From positions 1 to 27,641 of the forward strand of contig CAYNNP010000061.1 in NCBI GenBank assembly GCA_964398215.1: a stretch of 27,641 nucleotides of DNA, read 5' to 3'. The notes beneath the pieces are model-generated. The model ran no database searches. It had not been told where the DNA came from and worked only from the letters and a program-made list of their open reading frames with translations. This DNA comes from CAYNNP01 sp964398215 (GTDB lineage: Bacteria > Planctomycetota > Planctomycetia > Pirellulales > Pirellulaceae). The translations under genes and the position numbers were made by a program. The first letter of the stretch is position 1; each line of letters opens with the position of its first letter. Positions 8,117 to 15,701 of the stretch are shown here, piece by piece.

Positions 8117-11100
8117 ATGACATTTGTTCGGTCACGACTAAGTTTCGCAATGCTGGCTCTAATCGCGTTTGCCAGCGCTGGCGTCGCAATTGGTCAGCAA
8201 ACTGACGTCTATTTTGCCAGCCAAATTTGGACTGGCACCGACCAGCCGATTTCCAATGGTGCGATGCTGGTCGTTGATGGGCGGATCACGGCAGTAGGCC
8301 CCCGCGCTGATGTTCAGGTGCCTGCAGTGGCTACGGAGCACGACTTGGGACAGCGCACGATCATTCCTGGAATGATCGCGGTTCAAACGGCACTTTCTGG
8401 CGCAACCGGCGAAGACAAAACGTTGACTCCAAGCATTCGAGCTTTGGATGGGTTCGACTTTTTTGCTGATCGCGAATCGTTGCTCAAATCGGGGATCACC
8501 ACCGTTCAGGTGTCTCCATCCAGCGCTCGTTTGATGCCCGGTGTCGGCGGCGTGGCTCTACTGGAAGGCGATGAGATCTCCGAACGAGTGTTGTCGGAAA
8601 TCGAAAGTTTGCGGATCGTTCTTAGTTCGAGCGCTCGAAACCCGCCTCGCATTTACGAACCCGAAGTCGGGCCGGTTTCCGATGACCGTCCACTGATGGC
8701 GACTCGTCCTCAGGTGTCGCGACTATCAACGTCACTGGCAGCGCTGCGGCAAATCTTTGCACAAGCAACCGAGCGTCTGAAAAACGACGCTGAACTCGCT
8801 CCCGAGGACTATGACGAAGTCATCGAATCGGTCACTGATATTCTGCAGAAAAAGATCGTCGTTCGTATCACGGCACAAACTGCGGCCGAAATCCGCGGCG
8901 CGGTTGAACTGGCCAAGGAATTCGATTTGACGATTGTTCTGGACGGTTGCCAAGGTTTGGAGCCTTTCAAAACACAATTTGCGCAGTGGAAACCGTTCGT
9001 CAAAGCGGTGATCCTGGCCGGTGAAACGCCTGGTCAGATTTCCAATCCGAATCCCACGCAGACCGAAACGCCAACTCGTCCTTGGGATTATGCTCGCGAA
9101 TTGATCGACGCGGGTATCCCGGTTGCGATTCGCACGCGAACGGACAACGATCTGAGGCGATTTTCTTTTGTCGCTGCTCAGTTCATGCAAGACCAATTGG
9201 ACACCACCGAACTGTTGGCCAGCGTGACTTCCACTCCCGCAGCCTTGATGAATGTCGATGACCAAATCGGGACGTTAGCCAAAGGCAAGCGTGCTGACTT
9301 TGTTGTTCTTGATGGGCGCCCATTCGGATTACACACTCGCGTCCAAGCCACCTACATGGGCGGTGAAGCTCAGTTTGAAAGGACTCGCGATGCGACCACG
9401 ACGGTCGTCCAAGCCGATCGTGTCTATCTGGGTGACGGCAAGTTTGCGGACGACGCCAGCGTTGTTGTCAAAGGAAAAACTGTCCGCGGTGTTGGTACTG
9501 GCGTTTCTGCGCCTCTGTCCGCAAACGTTAAAAGTTTCGGCGATGGTGCGGTGATTGTGCCTGGATTCGTTGACATGGGGACTGGCCTTGGGCTCGGAGG
9601 ACAGCTTCGCGGAACGATCTCACTGCAAACAAAATTAAGCGAGCAATTGTATTCAGATGATCCAGCTATTGAATTCGCACGGCGTCACGGCATCACCACC
9701 GCGCTGCTGGCACAATCGAGTGCCACACGTGCGACACCGGTCGTAGCCTTTAAGCTGGGCAATGACACTCGCGTCATCGGTGATCCGGTAGCGATTCGTT
9801 TTCGCTTCAGCGGCGATACAGAGACTGCCATCGCGTCGAATGATCGATCGCTGCGTGCGGCCAAAGCGTACGCTGACTCCTTTATCAAGTACGAAAAGGA
9901 CTTGGCTGAGTACAAAGTCAAATTGAAAGAATGGGAAGCCAGCCAAAAAGAGTCGGCAAAGAAACCGGCTCCGAAGAAGGAAGACGAAAAGAAAGAGGCT
10001 GACAAAAAGAAGGCAGCCGAAGCGGACAAAAAGAAGACCGAAGAAAAGAAGGAGCCGGAAAAGGATAAGCCCAAAGAGAAAGACAAGAAGGAGAAACCAC
10101 TTCCCGATCCGATCAGTGGAACTTGGGAAGGAGAATTGGACTCCGAACGTCTGCCTCCGCAAATCCGCGCATTCCAGTTTGAATTGGTGCTTGATGGTGA
10201 CGACTTGTCAGGCACAGTCACCTTGCTCCGTTCGCCAGCAACTGTGGTCGGTGGCAGCTACGATCGCAAATCAAAAGAACTTGTGATCAAACTTCGTCGA
10301 CGCGAGAGTGAAATCGAACTCAAAGGCAAGTTGGACGACGAGGGCAACTTTACTGGTGTTATTAACCTGGGACGACTCGGCGAAATCCGAATGAATGCCA
10401 AGCGGACGGTCGACAAGAGCAAGAAAGAGAAACCCGAAGACAAGCCAGAGAAGGACGAAAAGGAAAAGCCTGAGAAGAAGGACAAGCCCGAGGACAAAAA
10501 AGAAAAGCCTGGGGATAAACCAGAGGATAAAAAGGAAAAGCCTGAGTCCAAAGACGAAAAGAAGGACGACAAAAAAGAGTCTGGCGATTCCAAAGATGAC
10601 AAGAAAGAGGAATCCAAGTCCGACGAAAAGGAAAAGAAGGAAGAGGAAAAGAAGCCTGAAAAGCCAAAGGAACCTCGCAAGCCTCGCGTCAGTTCTTCTT
10701 CTGAACCCTACCGCGACTTATTTGCCGGCAAAATCCCGGCCATCGTCGAAGCACGTGATCTGAATTCGATCAAAGCAACGGTTGATCTTTTTGCCAAGAA
10801 ATACAAGCTTCGCACAATCATCTTGGGCGCCGACAGTATCGCTCGGGATGTCGACTTGCTGAACAACGATCTGGTTTCAGTTTGCGTCGGACCAACTTTC
10901 TCCGTCACCATCGACGGCGAACCGGTCAATGTGCCCCAAGTTGTTGCCAACGAACAAGTGCGGTTTGGTTTTCAATCGGCTGCGAATTCTGGTTCGGGGC
11001 TGCTGCCTAGCGCCATTCAATATTCGGTCAGTCAAGGCTTATCGACTACGGATGCCTTGGACGGTTTGTCGATCCATCCTGCCAATATGCTTTCCAAAGA

Positions 11101-11239
11101 CATGAGCTTTGGCAAACTTGCAGCTGGCAAAGACGCTGACCTAGTCGTGCTTAGCGGCGATCCCTTTGAACATTCAACCAAAGTCCTGGCAGTCATGATT
11201 GACGGCGTCTGGGTCTACGAACACGAGGAACAAAAGTGA
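8117..11239 (+). CDS. Large exported double amidohydrolase-like protein with embedded beta domain, array member 4 (ligands missing)
   Basis: 1040 residues from ATG 8117, with AGGA 8 nt upstream. There is a signal peptide (FAMLALIAFASAGVAIG). Unit A (about 30-425) has TIIPGMIAVQT at the HxH position and the signature QIGTLAKGKRADFVVLDGRPF. Unit B begins near 427 (VVQADRVYLGDGKFADDASVVV), has VIVPGFVDMGTG at the HxH position, and ends with KLAAGKDADLVVLSGDPF. No HxH is present in either unit. Unit B is split by a Lys/Glu-rich tract (611-660), a small beta-rich domain (665-763, starting ISGTWEGELDS) and a second Lys/Glu/Asp-rich tract (764-858). The small domain has the look of a lipocalin-like or ligand-binding barrel (alternating VLDGDDLSGTV and ELVIKLRRRESEIELKG strands). 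The stop overlaps the next GTG start by three bases (GTGA). Likely an exported non-catalytic scaffold. Confidence 0.92.
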   Translation: MTFVRSRLSFAMLALIAFASAGVAIGQQTDVYFASQIWTGTDQPISNGAMLVVDGRITAVGPRADVQVPAVATEHDLGQRTIIPGMIAVQTALSGATGEDKTLTPSIRALDGFDFFADRESLLKSGITTVQVSPSSARLMPGVGGVALLEGDEISERVLSEIESLRIVLSSSARNPPRIYEPEVGPVSDDRPLMATRPQVSRLSTSLAALRQIFAQATERLKNDAELAPEDYDEVIESVTDILQKKIVVRITAQTAAEIRGAVELAKEFDLTIVLDGCQGLEPFKTQFAQWKPFVKAVILAGETPGQISNPNPTQTETPTRPWDYARELIDAGIPVAIRTRTDNDLRRFSFVAAQFMQDQLDTTELLASVTSTPAALMNVDDQIGTLAKGKRADFVVLDGRPFGLHTRVQATYMGGEAQFERTRDATTTVVQADRVYLGDGKFADDASVVVKGKTVRGVGTGVSAPLSANVKSFGDGAVIVPGFVDMGTGLGLGGQLRGTISLQTKLSEQLYSDDPAIEFARRHGITTALLAQSSATRATPVVAFKLGNDTRVIGDPVAIRFRFSGDTETAIASNDRSLRAAKAYADSFIKYEKDLAEYKVKLKEWEASQKESAKKPAPKKEDEKKEADKKKAAEADKKKTEEKKEPEKDKPKEKDKKEKPLPDPISGTWEGELDSERLPPQIRAFQFELVLDGDDLSGTVTLLRSPATVVGGSYDRKSKELVIKLRRRESEIELKGKLDDEGNFTGVINLGRLGEIRMNAKRTVDKSKKEKPEDKPEKDEKEKPEKKDKPEDKKEKPGDKPEDKKEKPESKDEKKDDKKESGDSKDDKKEESKSDEKEKKEEEKKPEKPKEPRKPRVSSSSEPYRDLFAGKIPAIVEARDLNSIKATVDLFAKKYKLRTIILGADSIARDVDLLNNDLVSVCVGPTFSVTIDGEPVNVPQVVANEQVRFGFQSAANSGSGLLPSAIQYSVSQGLSTTDALDGLSIHPANMLSKDMSFGKLAAGKDADLVVLSGDPFEHSTKVLAVMIDGVWVYEHEEQK
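9947..10096 (+). repeat. First Lys/Glu-rich tract in array member 4
   Basis: About 50 codons made of Lys, Glu, Asp, Ala and Pro (for example KKEDEKKEADKKK). It forms the N-terminal flank of the embedded beta-rich domain. Confidence 0.85.
10406..10690 (+). repeat. Second Lys/Glu/Pro-rich tract with short tandem repeats in array member 4
   Basis: About 95 codons. The part around 10470-10560 repeats a unit close to KPEDKKEKP several times and then becomes KDDKKES-like. It forms the C-terminal flank of the embedded beta-rich domain and leads into the strand KIPAIVEAR of unit B. Confidence 0.85.
11225..11230 (+). promoter_or_regulatory. Shine-Dalgarno site deciding the GTG start of array member 5
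   Basis: GAGGAA is 5 nt before the GTG at 11236. The alternative ATG at 11254 has no comparable site, so the overlapping GTG start was preferred. Confidence 0.6.
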
Positions 11240-12519
11240 TTGGAACACGATTGATGAATCCAACCCTCCCAAAGATCGGCGCTGTTGGCGCATTGATGCT
11301 TTTGACTCTGTGGGCTCCCTGTGCAAGTGCTCAGGACAAGAAAGAAGAAAAACCCAAAGCGCCAAAGCTGGCGATCCACGTTGGCAAGATCTTGACTTGC
11401 GCTGGAGAGTCCGTTGCGGAGGGCACGATCCTGGTCAGCGACGGAAAGATCGAAGCGATTGGCTCTCGCAAAGATGTCAAAGTGCCTGATGGCTACGAAG
11501 TCATCGACCACTCTGATCGTTTTGCGATGCCCGGTTTGATCGAAGCCCATAGCCACGTCGGTGGTTCTGGTGACTTGAACGAAATGGTTTATCAGACCAA
11601 TCCGGAACTGCGCAACTGGGACCAGATCATTCCTCACAACGAACGCCTAAAAGTGGCGATCGCTGGTGGCGTGACCACGATTTGCTGCATTCCCGGCAGT
11701 GGAACAAACATGGGTGGTTTTGGTGTGCTGATGAAAACGGGCCCAGGCACAGCCGAAGACGTGATCATCCGAGCTCCGGGCGTCCTGAAAATTGCTCAGG
11801 CTGGTAACCCCGAGAGACGCGGCGGCGAAACCGGATCCGGTCGCATGGGTATGAACTACGTGCTGCGACAACAACTTCGCGAAGGCCAGTTGTACGTTCG
11901 GCAGTGGGACGCCTACGAAAAAGGCAAAGCTCCTAAACCAGAATTGAATCTGCGGCTGGAATACTTCAAGCCTCTTTTCCACCGTGAAATTCCAGTCGTT
12001 GTTCACACTCAACAGTTTCAAGTGATCCAGTCAACGATTCGAATGCTTCACGACGAAATGAATTTGCGAGTCGTGATCGATCACGGCACATTCGATGCTT
12101 ACAAAATCGGTAAGGAACTGGCCAAGCGAGACATACCTGTCATGGCTGGTCCCCGTGCTTTCTTGCTCGATCGCGACAAAGGCCAAATTGTCGGCATCGT
12201 GAACGAATACGAGAAACGCGGCGTCCAAGTCCTCGGCGTTAACACTGATGCTCCTGTGATTCCGCAAGAAGAATTGTTTTTCCAAGCGACGATGGCGGTG
12301 CGATACGGTTGGTCAGAAGAACGCGCGATCCGCGGCCTAACGATCGAAGTCGCAAAGGCACTCATGATTGACGACCAAGTCGGCTCGTTAGAAGTAGGCA
12401 AAGATGCTGACATCGTGATCACCACCGGTTCGATCCTGGACCCTCGTAACTACGTGACGCAAGTGTTCATCGACGGAAAGAGCATTTACGACATCAAGAA
12501 AGATCGTCGGCGATTTTGA
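11236..12519 (+). CDS. Exported amidohydrolase with complete metal site, array member 5
   Basis: 427 residues from GTG 11236, with a signal peptide ending near APCASAQ. This is the only array member with a full set of amidohydrolase ligands: HxH in MPGLIEAHSHVG (H105, H107), a possible bridging Lys in VLKIAQAG (K185), a strand-5 His in IPVVVHTQQ (H257), a strand-6 His in VVIDHGTFDAY (H283) and a strand-8 Asp in GVNTDAPV (D338). The C-terminal signature is QVGSLEVGKDADIVI. This matches the imidazolonepropionase-like (HutI/COG1228) branch, whose members hydrolyse cyclic amides, deaminate heterocycles or cleave proline-type dipeptides. The substrate cannot be read from sequence. The loop that carries charged inserts in the paralogues is here the ordinary short form (WDAYEKGKAPKPELNLRLEYF). 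It is probably the catalytic subunit of the set. Confidence 0.94.
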   Translation: MIGTRLMNPTLPKIGAVGALMLLTLWAPCASAQDKKEEKPKAPKLAIHVGKILTCAGESVAEGTILVSDGKIEAIGSRKDVKVPDGYEVIDHSDRFAMPGLIEAHSHVGGSGDLNEMVYQTNPELRNWDQIIPHNERLKVAIAGGVTTICCIPGSGTNMGGFGVLMKTGPGTAEDVIIRAPGVLKIAQAGNPERRGGETGSGRMGMNYVLRQQLREGQLYVRQWDAYEKGKAPKPELNLRLEYFKPLFHREIPVVVHTQQFQVIQSTIRMLHDEMNLRVVIDHGTFDAYKIGKELAKRDIPVMAGPRAFLLDRDKGQIVGIVNEYEKRGVQVLGVNTDAPVIPQEELFFQATMAVRYGWSEERAIRGLTIEVAKALMIDDQVGSLEVGKDADIVITTGSILDPRNYVTQVFIDGKSIYDIKKDRRRF

Positions 12520-12578
12520 TTTTGCCGATCAACAAAAACTCAGCCCAAGAATCAGTACCTGATTGTAAAAGTAGATTC

Positions 12579-13814
12579 ATGCGTAACGATTGCACCCGAA
12601 ACGTCCACCCATTCGCCGCCGCTGCGAGACTGGGGATCCTGCTGGCAATGGTAGCCGTCTTTGGTAGCCAGAGTTCAGCTCAAACGATCGCCTACACAGG
12701 CGCGACGATTGAAACCGTTAGCGACAAAAAGATCGAGAATGGAACTCTGGTCGTCAGCGGTGACAAGATCGTCAGTGTTGGAGCCGACGTCGAAATCCCT
12801 TCCAGTGCACGCGTTGTTTCGATGAAAGGCATGACCATCATGCCAGGCTTGGTCGATCCGTACCTCGTCTATCGACGTTCTCAGGCCGCGACTCGGACCG
12901 TTGTTTTTAACGGTCGAACCTTCACCATTCCTTCGCGAACTGGATTTTCAACCGGCAGTTTCACTTGGGTAGGAAAATACTTCTTTCCCAACTCATTCAA
13001 TTTCAAACCCGCGATGCGAAGCGGAATCACAACTGGGAATTTGGTTTCCGATGGACGTGGCTTGTCCGCTTTGTCCGGAATCAAAGAAGAAATCCAGGAA
13101 GACACCCTGTTCAAGAAAGAGGCGGTGCTGTTCGCCCAGGTTACCAACCAAACCTCTGCGATGGACATCATCCGCAAACCGCTAGCATCTAGTTCCAAAC
13201 CATCGTCATCATCTAGTTCGAGTTCGACTTCCAGAAGCACAACTAGTAGTACGGACAAGACAAAAGAATATTGGACGGCAGTTCGCGAAGGAAAATCTCC
13301 GTTGTTCGTGAATGTGAACAGTGCGGCAGGCGTCGCTCATTTGTTGAAAGCAATCAAGAAATTGGACAAGGTCAAAATCGTTCTGGTAGCGACCGGCCCA
13401 AACCTATTTCAGTCGCTTGATGAAATCAAAGAAAACAAGAATTTGACGGTTGTTTTGCAGCCCGGAATCGACCGCGTTCCCTACAAAAGCGAATTTATGA
13501 ATGTGTCGCGAATGTTGGCGGATCGCGAAATTCCTTTCGCAATTTCGATGTCGCTATCGGGTAGCCAGCTGTCGCTTTCGCAAGACGATCCCATGTTTCC
13601 CCTGGCCATGTTGGTGCGAACAGGATTGGACAGGCAAGCCACCCTAAAATCAGTTACCATTAAACCGGCCGAACTATTGGGGATCGAAAAGACTCACGGT
13701 TCGCTCGAAGAAGGCAAGAAAGCAAACTTCCTTGTCTTTGATGGAGACCCTTTGGAAACGGGAAGTCAGCTAAAACAAGTCTTCCTGAACGGAAATTTAA
13801 CCTATGAAAACTAA
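12579..13814 (+). CDS. Exported amidohydrolase-like protein, array member 6 (ligands missing, Ser-rich insert)
   Basis: 411 residues from ATG 12579. The frame is open back to a TTG at 12516 that overlaps the previous stop, but starting at 12579 puts a normal signal peptide (LGILLAMVAVFGSQSSAQ) nearer the N terminus. Neither start has a strong Shine-Dalgarno match. There is one amidohydrolase unit: IAYTGATIETVSDKKIENGTLVV, TIMPGLVDPYLVYR at the HxH position, and the C-terminal signature THGSLEEGKKANFLVFDGDPL. In the last of these the usual Asp of the A-D pair is replaced by Asn. Strand 5 reads PLFVNVN with no His. A run of nearly pure Ser/Thr (204-225) occupies the insert point used by Lys/Glu tracts in the sister proteins. 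Its stop lies inside the next gene (11-bp overlap). Probably a pseudoenzyme. Confidence 0.9.
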   Translation: MRNDCTRNVHPFAAAARLGILLAMVAVFGSQSSAQTIAYTGATIETVSDKKIENGTLVVSGDKIVSVGADVEIPSSARVVSMKGMTIMPGLVDPYLVYRRSQAATRTVVFNGRTFTIPSRTGFSTGSFTWVGKYFFPNSFNFKPAMRSGITTGNLVSDGRGLSALSGIKEEIQEDTLFKKEAVLFAQVTNQTSAMDIIRKPLASSSKPSSSSSSSSTSRSTTSSTDKTKEYWTAVREGKSPLFVNVNSAAGVAHLLKAIKKLDKVKIVLVATGPNLFQSLDEIKENKNLTVVLQPGIDRVPYKSEFMNVSRMLADREIPFAISMSLSGSQLSLSQDDPMFPLAMLVRTGLDRQATLKSVTIKPAELLGIEKTHGSLEEGKKANFLVFDGDPLETGSQLKQVFLNGNLTYEN

Positions 13815-15390
13815 ACTCTTCAAAAGCTGTCTTGGTCTATTCCTGATTGCCTTGGCGACGCCCGCTTGGGCGCAGCGAAGGCCTGGGCAACGACTCAGAC
13901 CAAAGGCTCCTGCGTCCCAGAAAAAGGACGACAAGAAGGACGAGAAGTCTGACGATAAAAAAAGCGACGACAAGAAAAAGTCGGACGTGACGGCTGTCGT
14001 CGGTGGTGATATCCATACCGTCAGTGGACCGGTGATCCGCAAGGGAACGATCCTGATCAAAGACGGCAAGATCTTGGACGTCGGTCATTCCATCAAAGTC
14101 CCCGACGGCGCCAAAGTGATTGATGCCAAAGGCAAGACGATTAGCCCTGGCTTTGTTGCAATCAGCATGCGGGGCGTTGCACTCACCTCCACACCATCGA
14201 CACGTGACAAGCTTGCCGATGCGTTGAACCCATTCGATCGTAATATCAAGTATTCGTTGGGAGTGGGGATCACGACTGGCTGCATCGAAATGACTACTGG
14301 GCGTGGCGGCAGACGCTTGCGATCCGAAGACGGTGGCCCCGAAGACATTTTCCTGGGACTCGAAGATCCACTTTCAGAGTTGGAAACTGAATCGATGCTC
14401 GACTTCGGCAGCGAAGACACCGCGCTGTGTCCTTGTTGCGGGTTGCCTGTCTTGCCGACCGAACCAATCACGCCCGCACCGCCAACCCGCGCTCAACCGC
14501 GAAAGATGGCTGTATTGAAAATGAGCTTTGGCAACCTGGACGCGATGCTGACGAAAGAAAACGCTTTCTATAGTCCTGCACCAGGCGCCTTGAACGGAGG
14601 GCTGCAACGACACAATTGGCGAGTCGAATTGAGAAAGGCCAAAGAAGCCATCGAAAAAGAAGAAAAGGAAAAAGCTACCAAAACTCCTCCAAAGAGTTCC
14701 AGTTCAACGCGGCCTTCTGGCACAGCTTCATCACGAACCGCCTCGGCGGCACGCTCCACCACAGCGTCTCGATCGCGCAGTAGAGTGAGACCTGAGATTC
14801 GACAGTTGCTTAAACGAGAAACCGCGATGCGCGTCCGCGCGAACACGGTCGACGAGATTCGCGACATGATCGCCTTGTCTCAGGAACTTGGCTACGACAT
14901 CGTGATCGAAGGCGGCGTAGAAGCATGGGTACTAGGACAAGAATTGGGTGCCGCAGACGTCAGCATCATCTACACTCCTCGTCAGCGTCGTAGCGCTCAA
15001 CCTGGTCGCGAAGATACCACTGGCAGTTTCATCGAATCGACGAAAATCTTTGAAGAGGTTGGCGTTCCTTTTGCAATTTCCACGCTTGGCAACACAATCA
15101 GTTTGGGTGGATTGGCTGGCCGTGATCTAACCAGCCTACCGCTAGAAGCCGCATTTGCCGTCCGCGGCGGTGCGACCGAACGCACGGTCTTAGAATCCCT
15201 AACGATCGTACCGGCCAAGATGTTAGGCCTAGATGACCGCATCGGCAGCATCGAAAAAGGCAAAGACGCAGACATCCTGATCATGAACGGAACGCCGCTA
15301 GATTACCGCACCTACGTGGAGCAGGCGATCGTAGCAGGTAAAGTCGCGTATGATCGCAATGACGACCGAGTCTACCCAGTCGAAGAATAA
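13804..15390 (+). CDS. Exported amidohydrolase-like protein, array member 7 (ligands missing; CPCC motif)
   Basis: 528 residues from ATG 13804, with a GGA 10 nt upstream and an 11-bp overlap with the previous gene. The signal peptide is LFKSCLGLFLIALATPAWAQ, followed by a Lys/Asp-rich segment (40-62) before the fold begins at VTAVVGGDIHTVSG. The HxH position reads ISPGFVAISMRG, and strand 5 reads TAMRVRANT. The C-terminal signature DRIGSIEKGKDADILIMNGTPL is well kept. A CPCC motif (209-212, context ALCPCCGLPVLP) sits in an extra loop before the strand MAVLKMSF and has no counterpart in the other members. The common insert point holds a Lys/Glu stretch and then a Ser/Arg-rich tract (298-328). 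Probably a non-catalytic partner; the cysteines could bind metal, form a disulfide or cross-link. Confidence 0.92.
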   Translation: MKTKLFKSCLGLFLIALATPAWAQRRPGQRLRPKAPASQKKDDKKDEKSDDKKSDDKKKSDVTAVVGGDIHTVSGPVIRKGTILIKDGKILDVGHSIKVPDGAKVIDAKGKTISPGFVAISMRGVALTSTPSTRDKLADALNPFDRNIKYSLGVGITTGCIEMTTGRGGRRLRSEDGGPEDIFLGLEDPLSELETESMLDFGSEDTALCPCCGLPVLPTEPITPAPPTRAQPRKMAVLKMSFGNLDAMLTKENAFYSPAPGALNGGLQRHNWRVELRKAKEAIEKEEKEKATKTPPKSSSSTRPSGTASSRTASAARSTTASRSRSRVRPEIRQLLKRETAMRVRANTVDEIRDMIALSQELGYDIVIEGGVEAWVLGQELGAADVSIIYTPRQRRSAQPGREDTTGSFIESTKIFEEVGVPFAISTLGNTISLGGLAGRDLTSLPLEAAFAVRGGATERTVLESLTIVPAKMLGLDDRIGSIEKGKDADILIMNGTPLDYRTYVEQAIVAGKVAYDRNDDRVYPVEE

Positions 15391-15701
15391 GCCTGTACGA
15401 GGCTAAATAATTGTCCGTAGCTTGGCCGCTTCCGGCCGAGTTTGTTCGGTTTCGACCGCGCGGCAACACTCTACATATCTAAAAGTGATTCGGCCTGGGT
15501 TGCTAGCGGCCGACCGGCTCTACGGTCGATGTTCTTCGCGCGAATTCTTGCCGTTGCCCATGGGAACCATGTATGCTCGATGGAGCATCTGGCTGGTGTG
15601 TTGGTTCTTTTTCAGAATTTGCAAGATTTTGCGGCGGATCTGCTGCGGGACCGCAACTATCCAGTCAGAGAACGTTTCCCGACTGTACGAGGTCCATACT
15701 G
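15391..15701. other. Intergenic region (311 bp) between the amidohydrolase array and the CotH gene
   Basis: It starts with the likely array terminator (15421-15446). The rest shows no convincing gene: the short + strand frames here run into the next gene in a different frame or lack a start site. Close to the CotH gene there are two small stem candidates, TGCTC/GAGCA at 15570-15583 and CAGTC/GACTG at 15662-15685, of doubtful meaning. A promoter for the CotH gene is expected here but was not identified. Confidence 0.5.
15421..15446 (+). terminator. Likely rho-independent terminator of the amidohydrolase array
   Basis: CTTGGCCG (15421-15428), loop CTTC, then CGGCCGAG (15433-15440). The 8-bp stem has one G-U pair and is followed by TTTGTT. 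It lies 31 bp after the last array stop codon. Confidence 0.6.

Noticed and set aside
10440..10570. Repeated DNA in the second charged tract as a CRISPR-like or tandem-repeat array
   Set aside because: The repeats are in-frame, short and degenerate coding repeats of a Lys/Glu/Pro-rich protein segment, with no spacers.
2842..15390. Calling the six ligand-free amidohydrolase genes pseudogenes
   Set aside because: All frames are intact, export signals and fold signatures are kept and genes overlap tightly; loss of metal ligands alone fits pseudoenzymes better than decaying genes.
15573..15701. 43-codon N-terminal extension of the CotH-like protein
   Set aside because: The extension would bury the signal peptide, while the ATG at 15702 has GAGG at good spacing and gives a normal signal peptide.
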